DNA from: Peptoniphilus equinus
GTDB taxonomy: Bacteria > Bacillota > Clostridia > Tissierellales > Peptoniphilaceae
Length of the DNA stretch: 64,000 nucleotides
NCBI RefSeq assembly: GCF_027921445.1
Contig: NZ_CP115667.1
Coordinates: 620,001-684,000, forward strand
Direction: 5' to 3'
Part shown: one piece after another, positions 33,139 through 42,045 of the stretch
Numbering within the stretch: position 1 is the first letter of the stretch
How the letters are laid out: each line of letters begins with the position of its first letter
The notes under the pieces: generated by a model
Seen by the model: only the letters and a program-made list of their open reading frames with translations
Databases searched by the model: none
What the model was told of the DNA's origin: nothing
Position numbers and translations under genes: made by a program

Positions 33139-34004
33139 AACGAGGATTTGCATTGCTCAGTGTTGTGCTCGTGTTTGCGATTGTCCTTATTGCCGTCAGT
33201 TACTTTTTTGATGCTAATGTGGAGCACGGTCGTGTGCTTTCAAGGCATTTGGAGACGGTGCAGGGTGATCTCATAGCTGAATCTGCCATCCAAGTGGCGA
33301 TGGAAGAGGTAAAACACCAAGGTGAGGCGATTATGTCCAACGGCGAGATGGATTTTCATCCGTCAGTTTTAGGCACATCGGCGACAGTTACCGTCACGCG
33401 ACAACACCAAAGTGATTTTGTTATGGAAGCCAAGGTAACGTATAAAGACATTGAAGCCAGCTATTTCGGTTCGGGGACGTTGATTCATCCTATGTATACG
33501 AAGGGTCTGGGCGTTATCAGTCCGAGAGTGTGGCCCGTCAGTGAAGTCACAGCACTGGACCATCCATTTAAACGTGAGACTAAAAGCTATCTATTGCCGG
33601 ATGAAGATTTGTATATGCGGGGAGAAGGGTATTACATCACGATCTTGCGCAAGAATGCCGAGGGGATGTTGGAGCCTGTGGAGCAAATGCATAACAGCTA
33701 TCCATATTTTGAACAACGAGCAGGCAGTTTAACGATACTAGACGGCGACATCTATGGAGTTTTGGATGTGGCTAATCTGAGCATAGAAGGGAATAGTCGT
33801 CTCCACGGTCTGCTCTATATGAACGGCGATGTGGTCAGTTGTGGCGGGATGCTTCAGATCTCGGGCATCGTTTTGAATCCGAAAGGCTATGGAGAGAATA
33901 ACTTGGATGTCACCTACAGTTTCTATGAGATACAAAGCGTCAAAGGTCATTTGGTTGATTATTACCGACCAACGCTTCGCCGCACCAGTCCGTGGAGCTT
34001 GTAA
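33135..34004 (+). CDS. Type IV pilin-like protein, GspK/PilX-like
   Basis: 289 residues. Leader MKRG is followed by FALLSVVLVFAIVLI; the usual Glu at +5 is replaced by Ser, as expected for GspK-type tip subunits, which lack that glutamate. The next 30 residues (VEHGRVLSRHLETVQGDLIAESAIQVAMEE) look like the long N-terminal helix. The C-terminal half has a Gly/Asn-rich beta region (GDIYGVLDVANLSIEGNSRLHG), possibly a beta-helix. It is last in the chain; no clear terminator follows before the efp promoter. Confidence 0.72.
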   Translation: MKRGFALLSVVLVFAIVLIAVSYFFDANVEHGRVLSRHLETVQGDLIAESAIQVAMEEVKHQGEAIMSNGEMDFHPSVLGTSATVTVTRQHQSDFVMEAKVTYKDIEASYFGSGTLIHPMYTKGLGVISPRVWPVSEVTALDHPFKRETKSYLLPDEDLYMRGEGYYITILRKNAEGMLEPVEQMHNSYPYFEQRAGSLTILDGDIYGVLDVANLSIEGNSRLHGLLYMNGDVVSCGGMLQISGIVLNPKGYGENNLDVTYSFYEIQSVKGHLVDYYRPTLRRTSPWSL

Positions 34005-34031
34005 AAAAAGATGTATCGGCTTTTCGCATTA

Positions 34032-34040
34032 TGCTATAAT
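34032..34040 (+). promoter_or_regulatory. Extended -10 promoter of efp
   Basis: TGC-TATAAT, 31 nt before the start; -35 weak. The ribosome binding site AGGAGG follows. Confidence 0.6.
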
Positions 34041-34071
34041 GAGACACAGAGAGAAATTTTAGGAGGTAAAT

Positions 34072-34629
34072 ATGATATCAGCAGGGGATTTTAGAAAGGG
34101 TGTTACGTTTGTTATGGATGGCGATGTGTATCAAGTCGTTGAATTCCAACACGTAAAACCGGGCAAAGGAGCAGCCTTTGTGCGCGCGAAAATTAAATCT
34201 GTACTTACCGGCGGCGCAAAAGAAACCACGTTTAACCCATCTGAAAAATTTGAAAATGCTACCATTCTTACTAAAGAAATGCAATATCTTTACAATGATG
34301 GCGAACTTTATTATTTTATGGACAATGAGACCTATGAACAAATTCCAATGGGTAAAGATATAGTGGACGAAGCATTAAACTTTATGAGAGAAAATGACAT
34401 AGCAACCATCAACTTCTATGACGGCAAACCGTTTAGAGTTTCACCTGCAAACTTTGTTGAGTTGGAAGTGACTGAAACGGAACCTGGTGTCAAAGGCGAT
34501 ACGTCTTCCGGCGGCAATAAACCGGCAACTGTTGAAACAGGATTCACACTGAATGTGCCCCTCTTTGTCAACATGGGCGATGTGATCCGTATCGATACCA
34601 GAACCGGCGAGTATATGTCCAGAGTTTAA
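34072..34629 (+). CDS. efp: Translation elongation factor P
   Basis: 185 residues in three beta-barrel domains. Domain I has the tip loop KPGKGAAF with Lys32 at the modified position; the C-terminal signature region [25 protein letters not shown] is intact. EF-P relieves ribosomes stalled at consecutive prolines. No epmA-type modification gene is adjacent. TTAGGAGG precedes the ATG; a small acidic protein gene follows after 14 nt. Confidence 0.97.
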   Translation: MISAGDFRKGVTFVMDGDVYQVVEFQHVKPGKGAAFVRAKIKSVLTGGAKETTFNPSEKFENATILTKEMQYLYNDGELYYFMDNETYEQIPMGKDIVDEALNFMRENDIATINFYDGKPFRVSPANFVELEVTETEPGVKGDTSSGGNKPATVETGFTLNVPLFVNMGDVIRIDTRTGEYMSRV

Positions 34630-34643
34630 TCTAAGGAGGTACT

Positions 34644-34949
34644 ATGGAAAACTTAATGGCACGTATTGCATATCTTGAAGGCTTGGCAGAAGGTGCAGAG
34701 ATTGATACTGCATCCAAAGAAGGCAAAATCCTTGTCGAATTAATCGATGTTCTTGGTGAGCTTGTGGATGAAATTGCAGCTCAGCAAGAAGAAGTGGATG
34801 AATATTTAGATCTTCTAGATGATGATTTGTCTGAGTTGGAAGACTATGTATATGATGACGACGATGATGATTATCTGGATGATGATTATGACATCTACGA
34901 TGACATCTTTTTTGATGATGACAATGATGAAGTGGAAGGCGACGACTAA
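34644..34949 (+). CDS. CD1247 N-terminal-domain-like acidic protein
   Basis: 101 residues. Residues 1-50 form an amphipathic helical part (ARIAYLEGLAEG and GKILVELIDVLGELVDEI), recalled as typical of clostridial CD1247-like proteins. The second half is nearly all Asp, Glu and Tyr (for example DDDDDDYLDDDYD). It is cytoplasmic and highly acidic; function unknown. It follows efp with its own AAGGAGG and shares its transcript. A strong terminator follows. Confidence 0.75.
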   Translation: MENLMARIAYLEGLAEGAEIDTASKEGKILVELIDVLGELVDEIAAQQEEVDEYLDLLDDDLSELEDYVYDDDDDDYLDDDYDIYDDIFFDDDNDEVEGDD

Positions 34950-34962
34950 ACCGCTGTTAATG

Positions 34963-34987
34963 AAGCTACCGTTAAGGTAGCTTTTTA
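34963..34987 (+). terminator. Rho-independent terminator of the efp unit
   Basis: 8-bp stem AAGCTACC/GGTAGCTT with a GTTAA loop and TTTTAATT tail. Confidence 0.88.
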
Positions 34988-35001
34988 ATTGCAGAAATTA
35001 G

Positions 35002-35030
35002 GTGACGGGTGCGTAAATTGTCGGTAAAAT
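35002..35030 (+). promoter_or_regulatory. Candidate promoter of the enhancer-binding regulator gene
   Basis: GTGACG (35002-35007), 17-nt spacer, TAAAAT (35025-35030), ending 19 nt before the start. Confidence 0.45.
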
Positions 35031-35049
35031 AGAGCTATGGAGGTTGTGT

Positions 35050-36786
35050 ATGCAGGACTTAAATCTCATAAAACATGAAGCGGACAAGTACGTGAAAATG
35101 CTCGCTGACATTGGCGGCGGCGATGTGGAGCTTATCGACAGAAGTATCCGACGGATTTGCGGACAGGGTGCATTTCAAGATGATATTGGCAAGACTTTTG
35201 AGTTAATACCCCTCAGTTATCAAAAAGCCATGGAAACAAAAAAACAAATCGTGGTCTATGATGCGAGACATGATCCGTTAGTGACGCGGTGTCCGGTCTT
35301 TCAACACAGCAACTTTACAGCGTTGATCGCATCACCGATCATCATTGCGGGTAAAGTGGAAGGGATTTTAGGCAGTACGATACAAGATGAGTTGGCGCCC
35401 CTGTTATCTGCAGATTTGGATCTCTTCGCAACCATCGTTAAACAAACGGCGGATTTTATTGCGGCCGAATACACCACCATTTTAGACTATCAGGACAAGT
35501 CCTCCATGCTCAATATGTTTGAAGTCCTGGTGCGAAGTATGGAGGAGGGTGCTATTGTCATCGATGATAAAAGTGAAATTCAAATTATTAACCAATCAGC
35601 CAAGCAACAACTGGGCATAAAAAAGATTATTGACAAAGACAAGATCACCATCAATAAAACGGGAGACAGTTTAAGTGGGGCGGATGAATTTATTATTAAA
35701 ATTGGTGAGCGAGTCTCGACCGTCATCGGCAAAATCATTACCTTTGACGACCAGATGCAATATTTTAAAATCATTCTTTTCAGAGATATGGGGAAGTTGA
35801 AGTCCAGTATCTATAGTATCACCAACCAAGTCACTTCAGCCAATATGGACAGCATTTTGGGCAGCAGCGAAGCTATACAAAACCTGAAACGTGACATCTT
35901 AAAAGTTTCAAAGTCCACTTCGGCGGTTCTCGTGACAGGCGAGTCGGGAACCGGTAAAGAGCTGGTTGCTTCGGCTATTTGGCAAAGTTCCAATCGCAAG
36001 GATGAGCGCTTTGTCGCTGTCAACTGTGCGTCGGTACCAGAAAACATCTTGGAGTACGATCTCTTCGGTTACGTCAAGGGGGCATCGGAAGGGAGTGATT
36101 CGGAAGGACGTGTTGGCAAGTTCGAACTTGCCAACAAGGGCGTACTTTTTTTGGATGAGATTGGCAATATGCCACTGTATTTACAGTCAAAGCTCCTGCG
36201 TGTCATTGAGGAACACCAGATTCAGCGAATCGGATCCAATCAGATCATCCCTTTGGATGTGCGTCTCATCACAGCCACCAATCAGGACCTCAAAGAGCTT
36301 ATCAAACAAAATAAATTTCGAGATGATCTTTACTACCGCATTAGCGTCATTCCACTGGAGATCAAACCGCTTCGTGAACGCCCTCAAGATATTGACGACT
36401 TAGTGGCATTCTATATCGGTAAGTATACTGAACTTTTCGGCAAAGTTTTTCGTCGGATGGACAAAGAAGTGCAGATTATCATTCGAGGCTACAGATGGCC
36501 GGGGAATATTCGTGAACTTGAGAATGTGGTGGAATACATGGTCAATATGATGGAAGACGGCATTATTCACAAGAGAGATCTGCCGGAAAATATGCAGCAT
36601 CTCAATGTCTTTCATGAACAGCAGGACGCAATTCAAACGATTGAAGCCTTGGAAACCCTAGAGATAAAAAAAGCGTTGGACTTTTATGGTCATACCACGG
36701 CGGGAAAGGCGAAAGCTGCCGAGGCATTAGGGATCGGGATAGCGACGCTCTACCGAAAACTTAAGGCCTATAATTTGACTGAGTAA
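35050..36786 (+). CDS. Bacterial enhancer-binding-type regulator with AAA+ domain and altered GAFTGA loop
   Basis: 578 residues from the ATG at 35050 (GGAGG 6 nt upstream; a TTG two codons earlier is less likely). Residues about 1-150 look like a GAF-type sensory region and about 155-245 a PAS-like segment. An AAA+ domain follows: Walker A GESGTGKE, Walker B GVLFLDEIGN, arginine-finger region FRDDLYYR. A Fis-type helix-turn-helix is C-terminal (AAEALGIGIATLYRKL). The sigma-54 contact loop, normally GAFTGA, reads GASEGS at 344-349, losing the Phe and Thr needed for sigma-54 contact in classical activators. It heads the selenium island and probably controls it. It could instead act as a repressor, or as an activator of sigma-A promoters as TyrR does; that is inference. 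Confidence 0.85.
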   Translation: MQDLNLIKHEADKYVKMLADIGGGDVELIDRSIRRICGQGAFQDDIGKTFELIPLSYQKAMETKKQIVVYDARHDPLVTRCPVFQHSNFTALIASPIIIAGKVEGILGSTIQDELAPLLSADLDLFATIVKQTADFIAAEYTTILDYQDKSSMLNMFEVLVRSMEEGAIVIDDKSEIQIINQSAKQQLGIKKIIDKDKITINKTGDSLSGADEFIIKIGERVSTVIGKIITFDDQMQYFKIILFRDMGKLKSSIYSITNQVTSANMDSILGSSEAIQNLKRDILKVSKSTSAVLVTGESGTGKELVASAIWQSSNRKDERFVAVNCASVPENILEYDLFGYVKGASEGSDSEGRVGKFELANKGVLFLDEIGNMPLYLQSKLLRVIEEHQIQRIGSNQIIPLDVRLITATNQDLKELIKQNKFRDDLYYRISVIPLEIKPLRERPQDIDDLVAFYIGKYTELFGKVFRRMDKEVQIIIRGYRWPGNIRELENVVEYMVNMMEDGIIHKRDLPENMQHLNVFHEQQDAIQTIEALETLEIKKALDFYGHTTAGKAKAAEALGIGIATLYRKLKAYNLTE

Positions 36787-36868
36787 TTGGCAAATTACCA
36801 TATAAAAGGAAATTTAGTATTATCAATTTGAGAAAACAATTTAAAACATGAGTAAATCAATGCTTTCG

Positions 36869-36913
36869 AAAAATTATCAATATGATATTATCTATCATAT
36901 TGATAATTTTTTT
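36869..36913 (+). terminator. Perfect 19-bp hairpin between the regulator gene and ygeX
   Basis: Arms 36869-36887 and 36893-36911, loop TTATC, with a run of seven T (36907-36913). It ends the regulator transcript. The very long AT-rich symmetric stem could also be an operator. Confidence 0.82.
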
Positions 36914-37020
36914 AATTGCGGTCAATAAACTCGTTATGCTGGATGTAGCTTAAGCGAGTTGAGCGATCTTTTTACATAATCAACTTGCGGTGAAGCAGCA
37001 GTAATAAGAAAGGAATTGAC

Positions 37021-38262
37021 ATGGCTGAACAATATCGAATTGTATTAAACGATGTAAGCAAGAAAGACAAAGCACCTCTTGATTTTATCAACAGCGACAT
37101 TACGGCCTCGGCACAAAAGTTTCATGCAAGCTTTCCTCAATATGAGCCGACACCGCTTGTAGAACTCAAAAATTTGGCAGCACTTTTGGGCGTCAAGGAT
37201 ATTTTTGTCAAAGATGAATCCTATCGTTTTGGACTCAACGCCTTTAAGGTGCTGGGCGGTTCGTTTGCTATCGGCAAGTACATTGCCGAGAAACTGGGTA
37301 TGGACATTGAAGACTTACCTTTTGAAAAATTGACGTCTCAAGACGTGAAGGACCAATTGGGCGACATTACTTTTGTTACAGCAACAGACGGCAACCATGG
37401 ACGGGGTGTTGCGTGGGCGGCGAAAGCTCTCAATCAAAAGTGTGTGGTTATCATGCCGAACGGCTCCGCATTGGAACGCAGAGACAACATTCGTGCGTTG
37501 GGTGCTCAGTGTGATATTATGGACGGTCTGAACTATGACGATTGTGTGCGCCTTGCCAACCAATATGCCGAAGAAAAGGGCTGGGTCATGGTGCAAGACA
37601 CGGCGTGGGAAGGCTATGAAAAAATTCCGACTTGGATTATACAGGGATATGCCACATTAGCTAAAGAAGCTTATGATCAACTTCTTGAAAAGGGACAGCA
37701 CATCACTCACATCTTTGTTCAAGCGGGCGTAGGCTCCTTTGCAACCGGCGTAACCGGGTTTTTCAGCTCTGTGCTCACCGGTGACAAAAAGCCGCTTATT
37801 GCCGTTGTAGAACCGGAAAAAGCGAATTGCAATTTCATCACAGCCGAAGCTGACGACGGCAAAATTCACAACGTTACCGGCGAGATGAATACCATTATGG
37901 CGGGGCTTGCCTGTGGAGAACCGGTCACTGTAGGCTGGCCGATATTAAGCTCTTATGCCGACGCGTTTCTCTCTGTACCTGATAAGGCTGCGGCACGCGG
38001 TATGCGCGTTCTCGGCAATCCGTTGAAAGACGACCAACGGATTATCTCCGGCGAATCCGGCGCAGCAACCACAGGGGTTGTCACTGAGATACTGCAACGG
38101 GATGATCTTAAGTCAATTAAAGAACAACTTCAATTGGATGAGAACTCGGTTATTCTTTTGTTCAGCACGGAAGGCGATACTGATTTTGAACATTACCGTA
38201 AAGTTGTATGGGACGGCTATTACACTAACGATGACAACTATAATTACACCATTATTCGATAA
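37021..38262 (+). CDS. ygeX: Diaminopropionate ammonia-lyase (YgeX/DpaL)
   Basis: 413 residues, PLP fold type II. The PLP lysine lies in FGLNAFKVLGG (K76), the glycine loop is seen near VQAGVGSFATG, and TDGNHGRGVAWAAK is the conserved substrate region. The enzyme cleaves 2,3-diaminopropionate (both isomers) into pyruvate and ammonia. It opens a run ygeX-ygeW-ygeY like the E. coli order around the purine/selenium genes. AAGGAATTG precedes the start. Confidence 0.95.
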   Translation: MAEQYRIVLNDVSKKDKAPLDFINSDITASAQKFHASFPQYEPTPLVELKNLAALLGVKDIFVKDESYRFGLNAFKVLGGSFAIGKYIAEKLGMDIEDLPFEKLTSQDVKDQLGDITFVTATDGNHGRGVAWAAKALNQKCVVIMPNGSALERRDNIRALGAQCDIMDGLNYDDCVRLANQYAEEKGWVMVQDTAWEGYEKIPTWIIQGYATLAKEAYDQLLEKGQHITHIFVQAGVGSFATGVTGFFSSVLTGDKKPLIAVVEPEKANCNFITAEADDGKIHNVTGEMNTIMAGLACGEPVTVGWPILSSYADAFLSVPDKAAARGMRVLGNPLKDDQRIISGESGAATTGVVTEILQRDDLKSIKEQLQLDENSVILLFSTEGDTDFEHYRKVVWDGYYTNDDNYNYTIIR

Positions 38263-38280
38263 ATTTTAGGAGGGCTATTT

Positions 38281-39480
38281 ATGAGCGAAAAAATCACCAA
38301 CATTATCAACGAACTTGAAAAACTGGATTATAAAAACTTATTCCAAGATGATTTTCTTCACACTTGGGACAAATCACAAGAAGAATTACAAGCTATCTTC
38401 ACTGTAGCGGATGCGCTGAGAGCTATGCGCGAAGAAAATATTTCGCCTAAAATTTTCGATTCCGGCCTGGGAATTTCTCTCTTCCGTGACAATTCCACCC
38501 GCACTCGTTTTTCTTTTGCTTCCGCATGTAACTTGCTCGGTCTTGAAGTCCAAGACTTGGATGAAGGTAAATCGCAACAAGCTCACGGTGAAACAGTAAA
38601 AGAAACTGCCAATATGATTTCTTTTATGGCAGATGTTGTGGGCATTCGCGATGATATGTACATCGGCAAAGGCTACAAGTACATGAAAGATTTCTCTTCT
38701 TATGTACAAGAAGGCTATGATGACGGCGTTCTTGAACAACGACCTACCCTTGTCAACCTGCAATGTGACGAAGATCACCCAACTCAAGCTATGGCCGACT
38801 TGCTGCATGTGATCCATGAATTTGGCGGCGTAGAAAACCTCAAAGGCAAAAAAGTTGCTATGACTTGGGCCTATTCGCCATCCTATGGCAAGCCGCTTTC
38901 CGTACCGCAAGGTATCTCTGCACTCTTCACGCGTTTCGGCATGGATGTTGTCCTGGCACATCCTGAAGGCTATGAAATCATGCCTGAAATTGAAAAGATT
39001 GCAGAAGACAATGCTAAGACTTATGGCGGAAGCTTTACAAAGACCAACTCCATGGAAGAAGCATTCAAAGATGCTGACATTGTATATCCTAAGAGCTGGG
39101 CACCATTTGCAGCCATGGAAGAAAGAACCGAACTCTACGGCAATGGCGACCAAGCTGGCATTGACCGTCTCGAAAAAGAACTTCTCGAACAAAACAAACA
39201 ACATATGGATTGGGCTGCAACAGAAGATATGATGAAGTTGACAAAAGACGGTAAAGCACTTTATATGCACTGCCTGCCTGCCGACATTACCGGCGTGTCT
39301 TGTGAAACCGGTGAAGTTGATGCTACAGTATTCGATCGTTATAGAGTGCCTCTATACAAAGAAGCAAGCTTCAAACCATATATTATCGCAGCGATGATTC
39401 TGCTTCAAAAGGTTGAAAATCCTGTTGAAACTTTAAAACAGTTGGTAGCAGATGCCAAAGAACGCCAAAAAAATAAATAA
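38281..39480 (+). CDS. ygeW: Knotted carbamoyltransferase YgeW
   Basis: 399 residues of the aspartate/ornithine carbamoyltransferase superfamily. The carbamoyl phosphate loop STRTR is at 72-76, DEDHPTQAMADL is the middle motif, and MHCLPAD the C-terminal one. YgeW is a knotted member whose acceptor was unknown in earlier work. With carbamate kinase nearby, the reverse reaction (phosphorolysis of a carbamoyl compound from purine breakdown to carbamoyl phosphate) is a fair inference. GGAGGG lies 9 nt before the ATG; 21 nt to ygeY. Confidence 0.94.
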   Translation: MSEKITNIINELEKLDYKNLFQDDFLHTWDKSQEELQAIFTVADALRAMREENISPKIFDSGLGISLFRDNSTRTRFSFASACNLLGLEVQDLDEGKSQQAHGETVKETANMISFMADVVGIRDDMYIGKGYKYMKDFSSYVQEGYDDGVLEQRPTLVNLQCDEDHPTQAMADLLHVIHEFGGVENLKGKKVAMTWAYSPSYGKPLSVPQGISALFTRFGMDVVLAHPEGYEIMPEIEKIAEDNAKTYGGSFTKTNSMEEAFKDADIVYPKSWAPFAAMEERTELYGNGDQAGIDRLEKELLEQNKQHMDWAATEDMMKLTKDGKALYMHCLPADITGVSCETGEVDATVFDRYRVPLYKEASFKPYIIAAMILLQKVENPVETLKQLVADAKERQKNK

Positions 39481-39501
39481 GTAGAGCAAAGGACGGATAA
39501 A

Positions 39502-40821
39502 ATGTCAGAAATTAATTACGAAGCCATAAAAGAAAAAGCACAAAGCTATCAAGCCGACATGACCGCTTTTTTAAGAGATCTTATCTTAAAAAAAGGCGAG
39601 TCCTGTGAAGAGGGGGATAAATCAAATCGCATCAAAGAAGAGATGGAAAAACTCGGCTTTGACAAGGCTTGGATCGATCCTCAAGGTAACGTCCTCGGGG
39701 AAATGGGAACCGGTGCGACTCAAATTGCGTACGATGCACATATCGATACGGTAGGTATCGGGAATATTGAAAATTGGGACTTTGATCCTTACCAAGGGTT
39801 TGAAGATGACGCGCTTATTGGCGGCCGTGGCGGTTCGGACCAACTTGGCGGTATTGTATCGGCCGTTTACGGTGCGAAGATTATGAAAGATCTTGGTCTC
39901 TTAAATGACAAGTTCAGGGTGTTGGTCACCGGTACCGTTCAAGAAGAAGATTGTGACGGTAACTGCTGGTTGTATATGATTGAGCAGCAAAATATTAAGC
40001 CGGAATTTGTCGTATCTACCGAACCGACTGACGGCGGAATTTACCGCGGACAAAGAGGCCGTATGGAAATTCGTGTTGAAGTGGAAGGTGTATCTTGCCA
40101 TGGTTCCGCACCGGAACGTGGGGACAACGCAATCTACAAGATGGCTGAAATTTTGAAAGAAATCGAACAACTCAATGAAAACCCTGCTGATGACTCGGTT
40201 GAAATCAAAGGGTTGGTTAAAATGCTCGATGAAAAATATAATCCTGAATACAAAGAAGCCAACTTCCTCGGTCGAGGTACTGTGACCACATCGGAAATCT
40301 TCTTTACTTCACCGTCTCGCTGTGCGGTTGCAGACTCCTGTGCAGTATCTTTGGACCGTCGTATGACAGCGGGTGAAACGTGGGAATCTTGCATTAAAGA
40401 AATTGAAGATCTTCCTGCAGCTAAAAAACACAACGCTAAAGTGACGATGTATCACTATTCTCGTCCATCTTGGACCGGTCTTAGCTATGAACAGGAATGT
40501 TACTTCCCAACTTGGGTTATTCCACAAGATCACAAGGTGACGCAAGCCCTTGAACGAGCCTATAAAGGCCTTTATGGGGATCAACGTATCGCACCGCCGG
40601 TAGAAAAAGAACAGGCAAAACGTGCTCAATTGCCTTTAACTGATAAATGGACGTTCTCTACCAACGGCGTAGCTATTATGGGTCGTCATGGCATTCCTGT
40701 CATTGGATTTGGCCCGGGAGCCGAAGATCAAGCGCACGCTCCAAACGAAGTGACTTTCAAACAAGACTTGGTAACTTGTGCTGCAACTTACGCTGTACTG
40801 CCGCTAGAATATATTAAATAA
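39502..40821 (+). CDS. ygeY: YgeY family selenium metabolism-linked hydrolase (M20 peptidase fold)
   Basis: 439 residues. Metal ligands of the M20 fold are seen in YDAHIDTVG (H80, D82), [10 protein letters not shown], the acid pair in TVQEEDCDG, and the lid-domain histidine in [11 protein letters not shown]. Members hydrolyse amide bonds (deacetylase or amidohydrolase-like); this branch always travels with selenium and purine genes. Substrate unknown. Spacing suggests it shares a transcript with ygeX-ygeW. Confidence 0.92.
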   Translation: MSEINYEAIKEKAQSYQADMTAFLRDLILKKGESCEEGDKSNRIKEEMEKLGFDKAWIDPQGNVLGEMGTGATQIAYDAHIDTVGIGNIENWDFDPYQGFEDDALIGGRGGSDQLGGIVSAVYGAKIMKDLGLLNDKFRVLVTGTVQEEDCDGNCWLYMIEQQNIKPEFVVSTEPTDGGIYRGQRGRMEIRVEVEGVSCHGSAPERGDNAIYKMAEILKEIEQLNENPADDSVEIKGLVKMLDEKYNPEYKEANFLGRGTVTTSEIFFTSPSRCAVADSCAVSLDRRMTAGETWESCIKEIEDLPAAKKHNAKVTMYHYSRPSWTGLSYEQECYFPTWVIPQDHKVTQALERAYKGLYGDQRIAPPVEKEQAKRAQLPLTDKWTFSTNGVAIMGRHGIPVIGFGPGAEDQAHAPNEVTFKQDLVTCAATYAVLPLEYIK

Positions 40822-40887
40822 GCTTTATGGTTAATGACTGACCAATATATTGGGGACTGACGTAAAAGGTCCTTGGTGCAAGTAAGA

Positions 40888-40913
40888 CCTAAGCTATCCT
40901 CGTATAGCTTAGG
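40888..40913 (+). promoter_or_regulatory. Hairpin in the ygeY-arcC intergenic region
   Basis: Perfect 10-bp stem CCTAAGCTAT/ATAGCTTAGG with a 6-nt loop and flanking complementarity (CAAG with CTTG). No T-run follows directly, so it may be a weak terminator or an RNA stabiliser. Confidence 0.45.
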
Positions 40914-41028
40914 GCCTGCTTGTTTACATAACTCAATTTTTATTTCAGCTTTGTGATAGCGTTACCAAAGCGTCTTAAGAATGAGTTAGACACTAAAATC
41001 AATTGATAGAAGTGATATAAAATATTGA

Positions 41029-41058
41029 AGTTTATGTCATGTAAGCGTGACATAAACT
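41029..41058 (+). promoter_or_regulatory. Inverted repeat upstream of carbamate kinase
   Basis: AGTTTATGTCA and TGACATAAACT are perfect 11-bp arms with an 8-nt gap, ending 38 nt before the arcC start. Likely operator or leader hairpin. Confidence 0.55.
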
Positions 41059-41096
41059 GAATCTTGAATTAAATCTATAAAGATGAGGTAAGACCA

Positions 41097-42029
41097 ATGG
41101 AGAGAAAAATTGTGATTGCCCTTGGCGGCAATGCACTGGGAAATACACCGGAAGAACAAAAAGCGGCAGTGAAGCACACTGCAAAAAGCCTATTGAACCT
41201 AGTTGAACAGGGCAATAAAATCATTGTGAGCCACGGCAACGGACCGCAAGTCGGCATGATCAATCTGGCGATGGAAACCGGCCATAAATATGACAGCAAA
41301 GTGCCTGAGATGCCATTTCCTGAATGCGGAGCTATGAGTCAGGGTTATATCGGTTATCACTTGCAAAACGCCCTGCGCAATGCCTTTGATGCAGCAGGCA
41401 ACACCACTCCGATTGTCACCTTGGTATCTCAAGTCGTGGTGGACAGAGACGATCCTGCGTTCTCACAACCGACCAAGCCGATAGGTTCATTCTACTCTGA
41501 AGACGAGGCCAAAGACATTGAACGTAAAACAGGCTACACCTTTGTCGAAGATGCCGGGCGCGGTTATCGTCGCGTCATCGCATCACCAAAGCCTGTAGAT
41601 ATTGTAGAGAAAGAAGCCATCACCTTACTCTATGATGCAGGCAATGTCGTTATCGCCGGCGGTGGCGGCGGGATTCCTGTGGTTCGAGACGAAGACGGTT
41701 ATGTCGGTGTGCCTGCGGTAATCGATAAGGACTTCACTACAGAAAAATTAGCAGAACTTGTAGATGCTGATGTACTTCTCATTCTCACTGCCGTGGAAAA
41801 AGTGGCCATTAACTTCGGTAAAGACAACCAGCAAGACATCGGTGTCATGTCTATTGAAGAATGCAAGACACATATTGCTGACGGTCAATTCGCACCGGGT
41901 TCCATGTTGCCGAAAGTGGAAGCTGCTATGAAGTTTGTTGAATCCAAACCGGGCAGAAAAGCTCTCATCACGTCTCTTGAAAAAGCTGACGAAGCTATTC
42001 AAGGCCTAACGGGAACCTGGATTGAGTAA
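41097..42029 (+). CDS. arcC: Carbamate kinase
   Basis: 310 residues. It has the amino-acid kinase fold with IVIALGGNALG, IVSHGNGPQVG, RRVIASPKP and GGGGIPVV. It makes ATP from carbamoyl phosphate and ADP, giving ammonia and CO2. In this island it would gain ATP from carbamoyl phosphate produced by YgeW. GATGAGGTAAG precedes the ATG. The 275-nt leader holds two hairpins, so separate regulation is likely. Downstream is a decayed region rather than another gene. Confidence 0.96.
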   Translation: MERKIVIALGGNALGNTPEEQKAAVKHTAKSLLNLVEQGNKIIVSHGNGPQVGMINLAMETGHKYDSKVPEMPFPECGAMSQGYIGYHLQNALRNAFDAAGNTTPIVTLVSQVVVDRDDPAFSQPTKPIGSFYSEDEAKDIERKTGYTFVEDAGRGYRRVIASPKPVDIVEKEAITLLYDAGNVVIAGGGGGIPVVRDEDGYVGVPAVIDKDFTTEKLAELVDADVLLILTAVEKVAINFGKDNQQDIGVMSIEECKTHIADGQFAPGSMLPKVEAAMKFVESKPGRKALITSLEKADEAIQGLTGTWIE

Positions 42030-42045
42030 TATCGCCGTATAGGCA

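Noticed and set aside
36787-37020. Sigma-54 (-24/-12) promoter before ygeX
   Set aside because: A TGGCA-like string occurs near 36788, but no GC-type -12 element lies at the required distance.
38386-39270. 294-codon open frame on the minus strand inside ygeW
   Set aside because: It lies wholly antisense to a clear YgeW gene, has no ribosome binding site, and its protein resembles nothing known to me.
40822-41096. Known riboswitch in the arcC leader
   Set aside because: The two stems do not form the multi-stem layout of purine, guanidine or other classes that I can recognise by eye.
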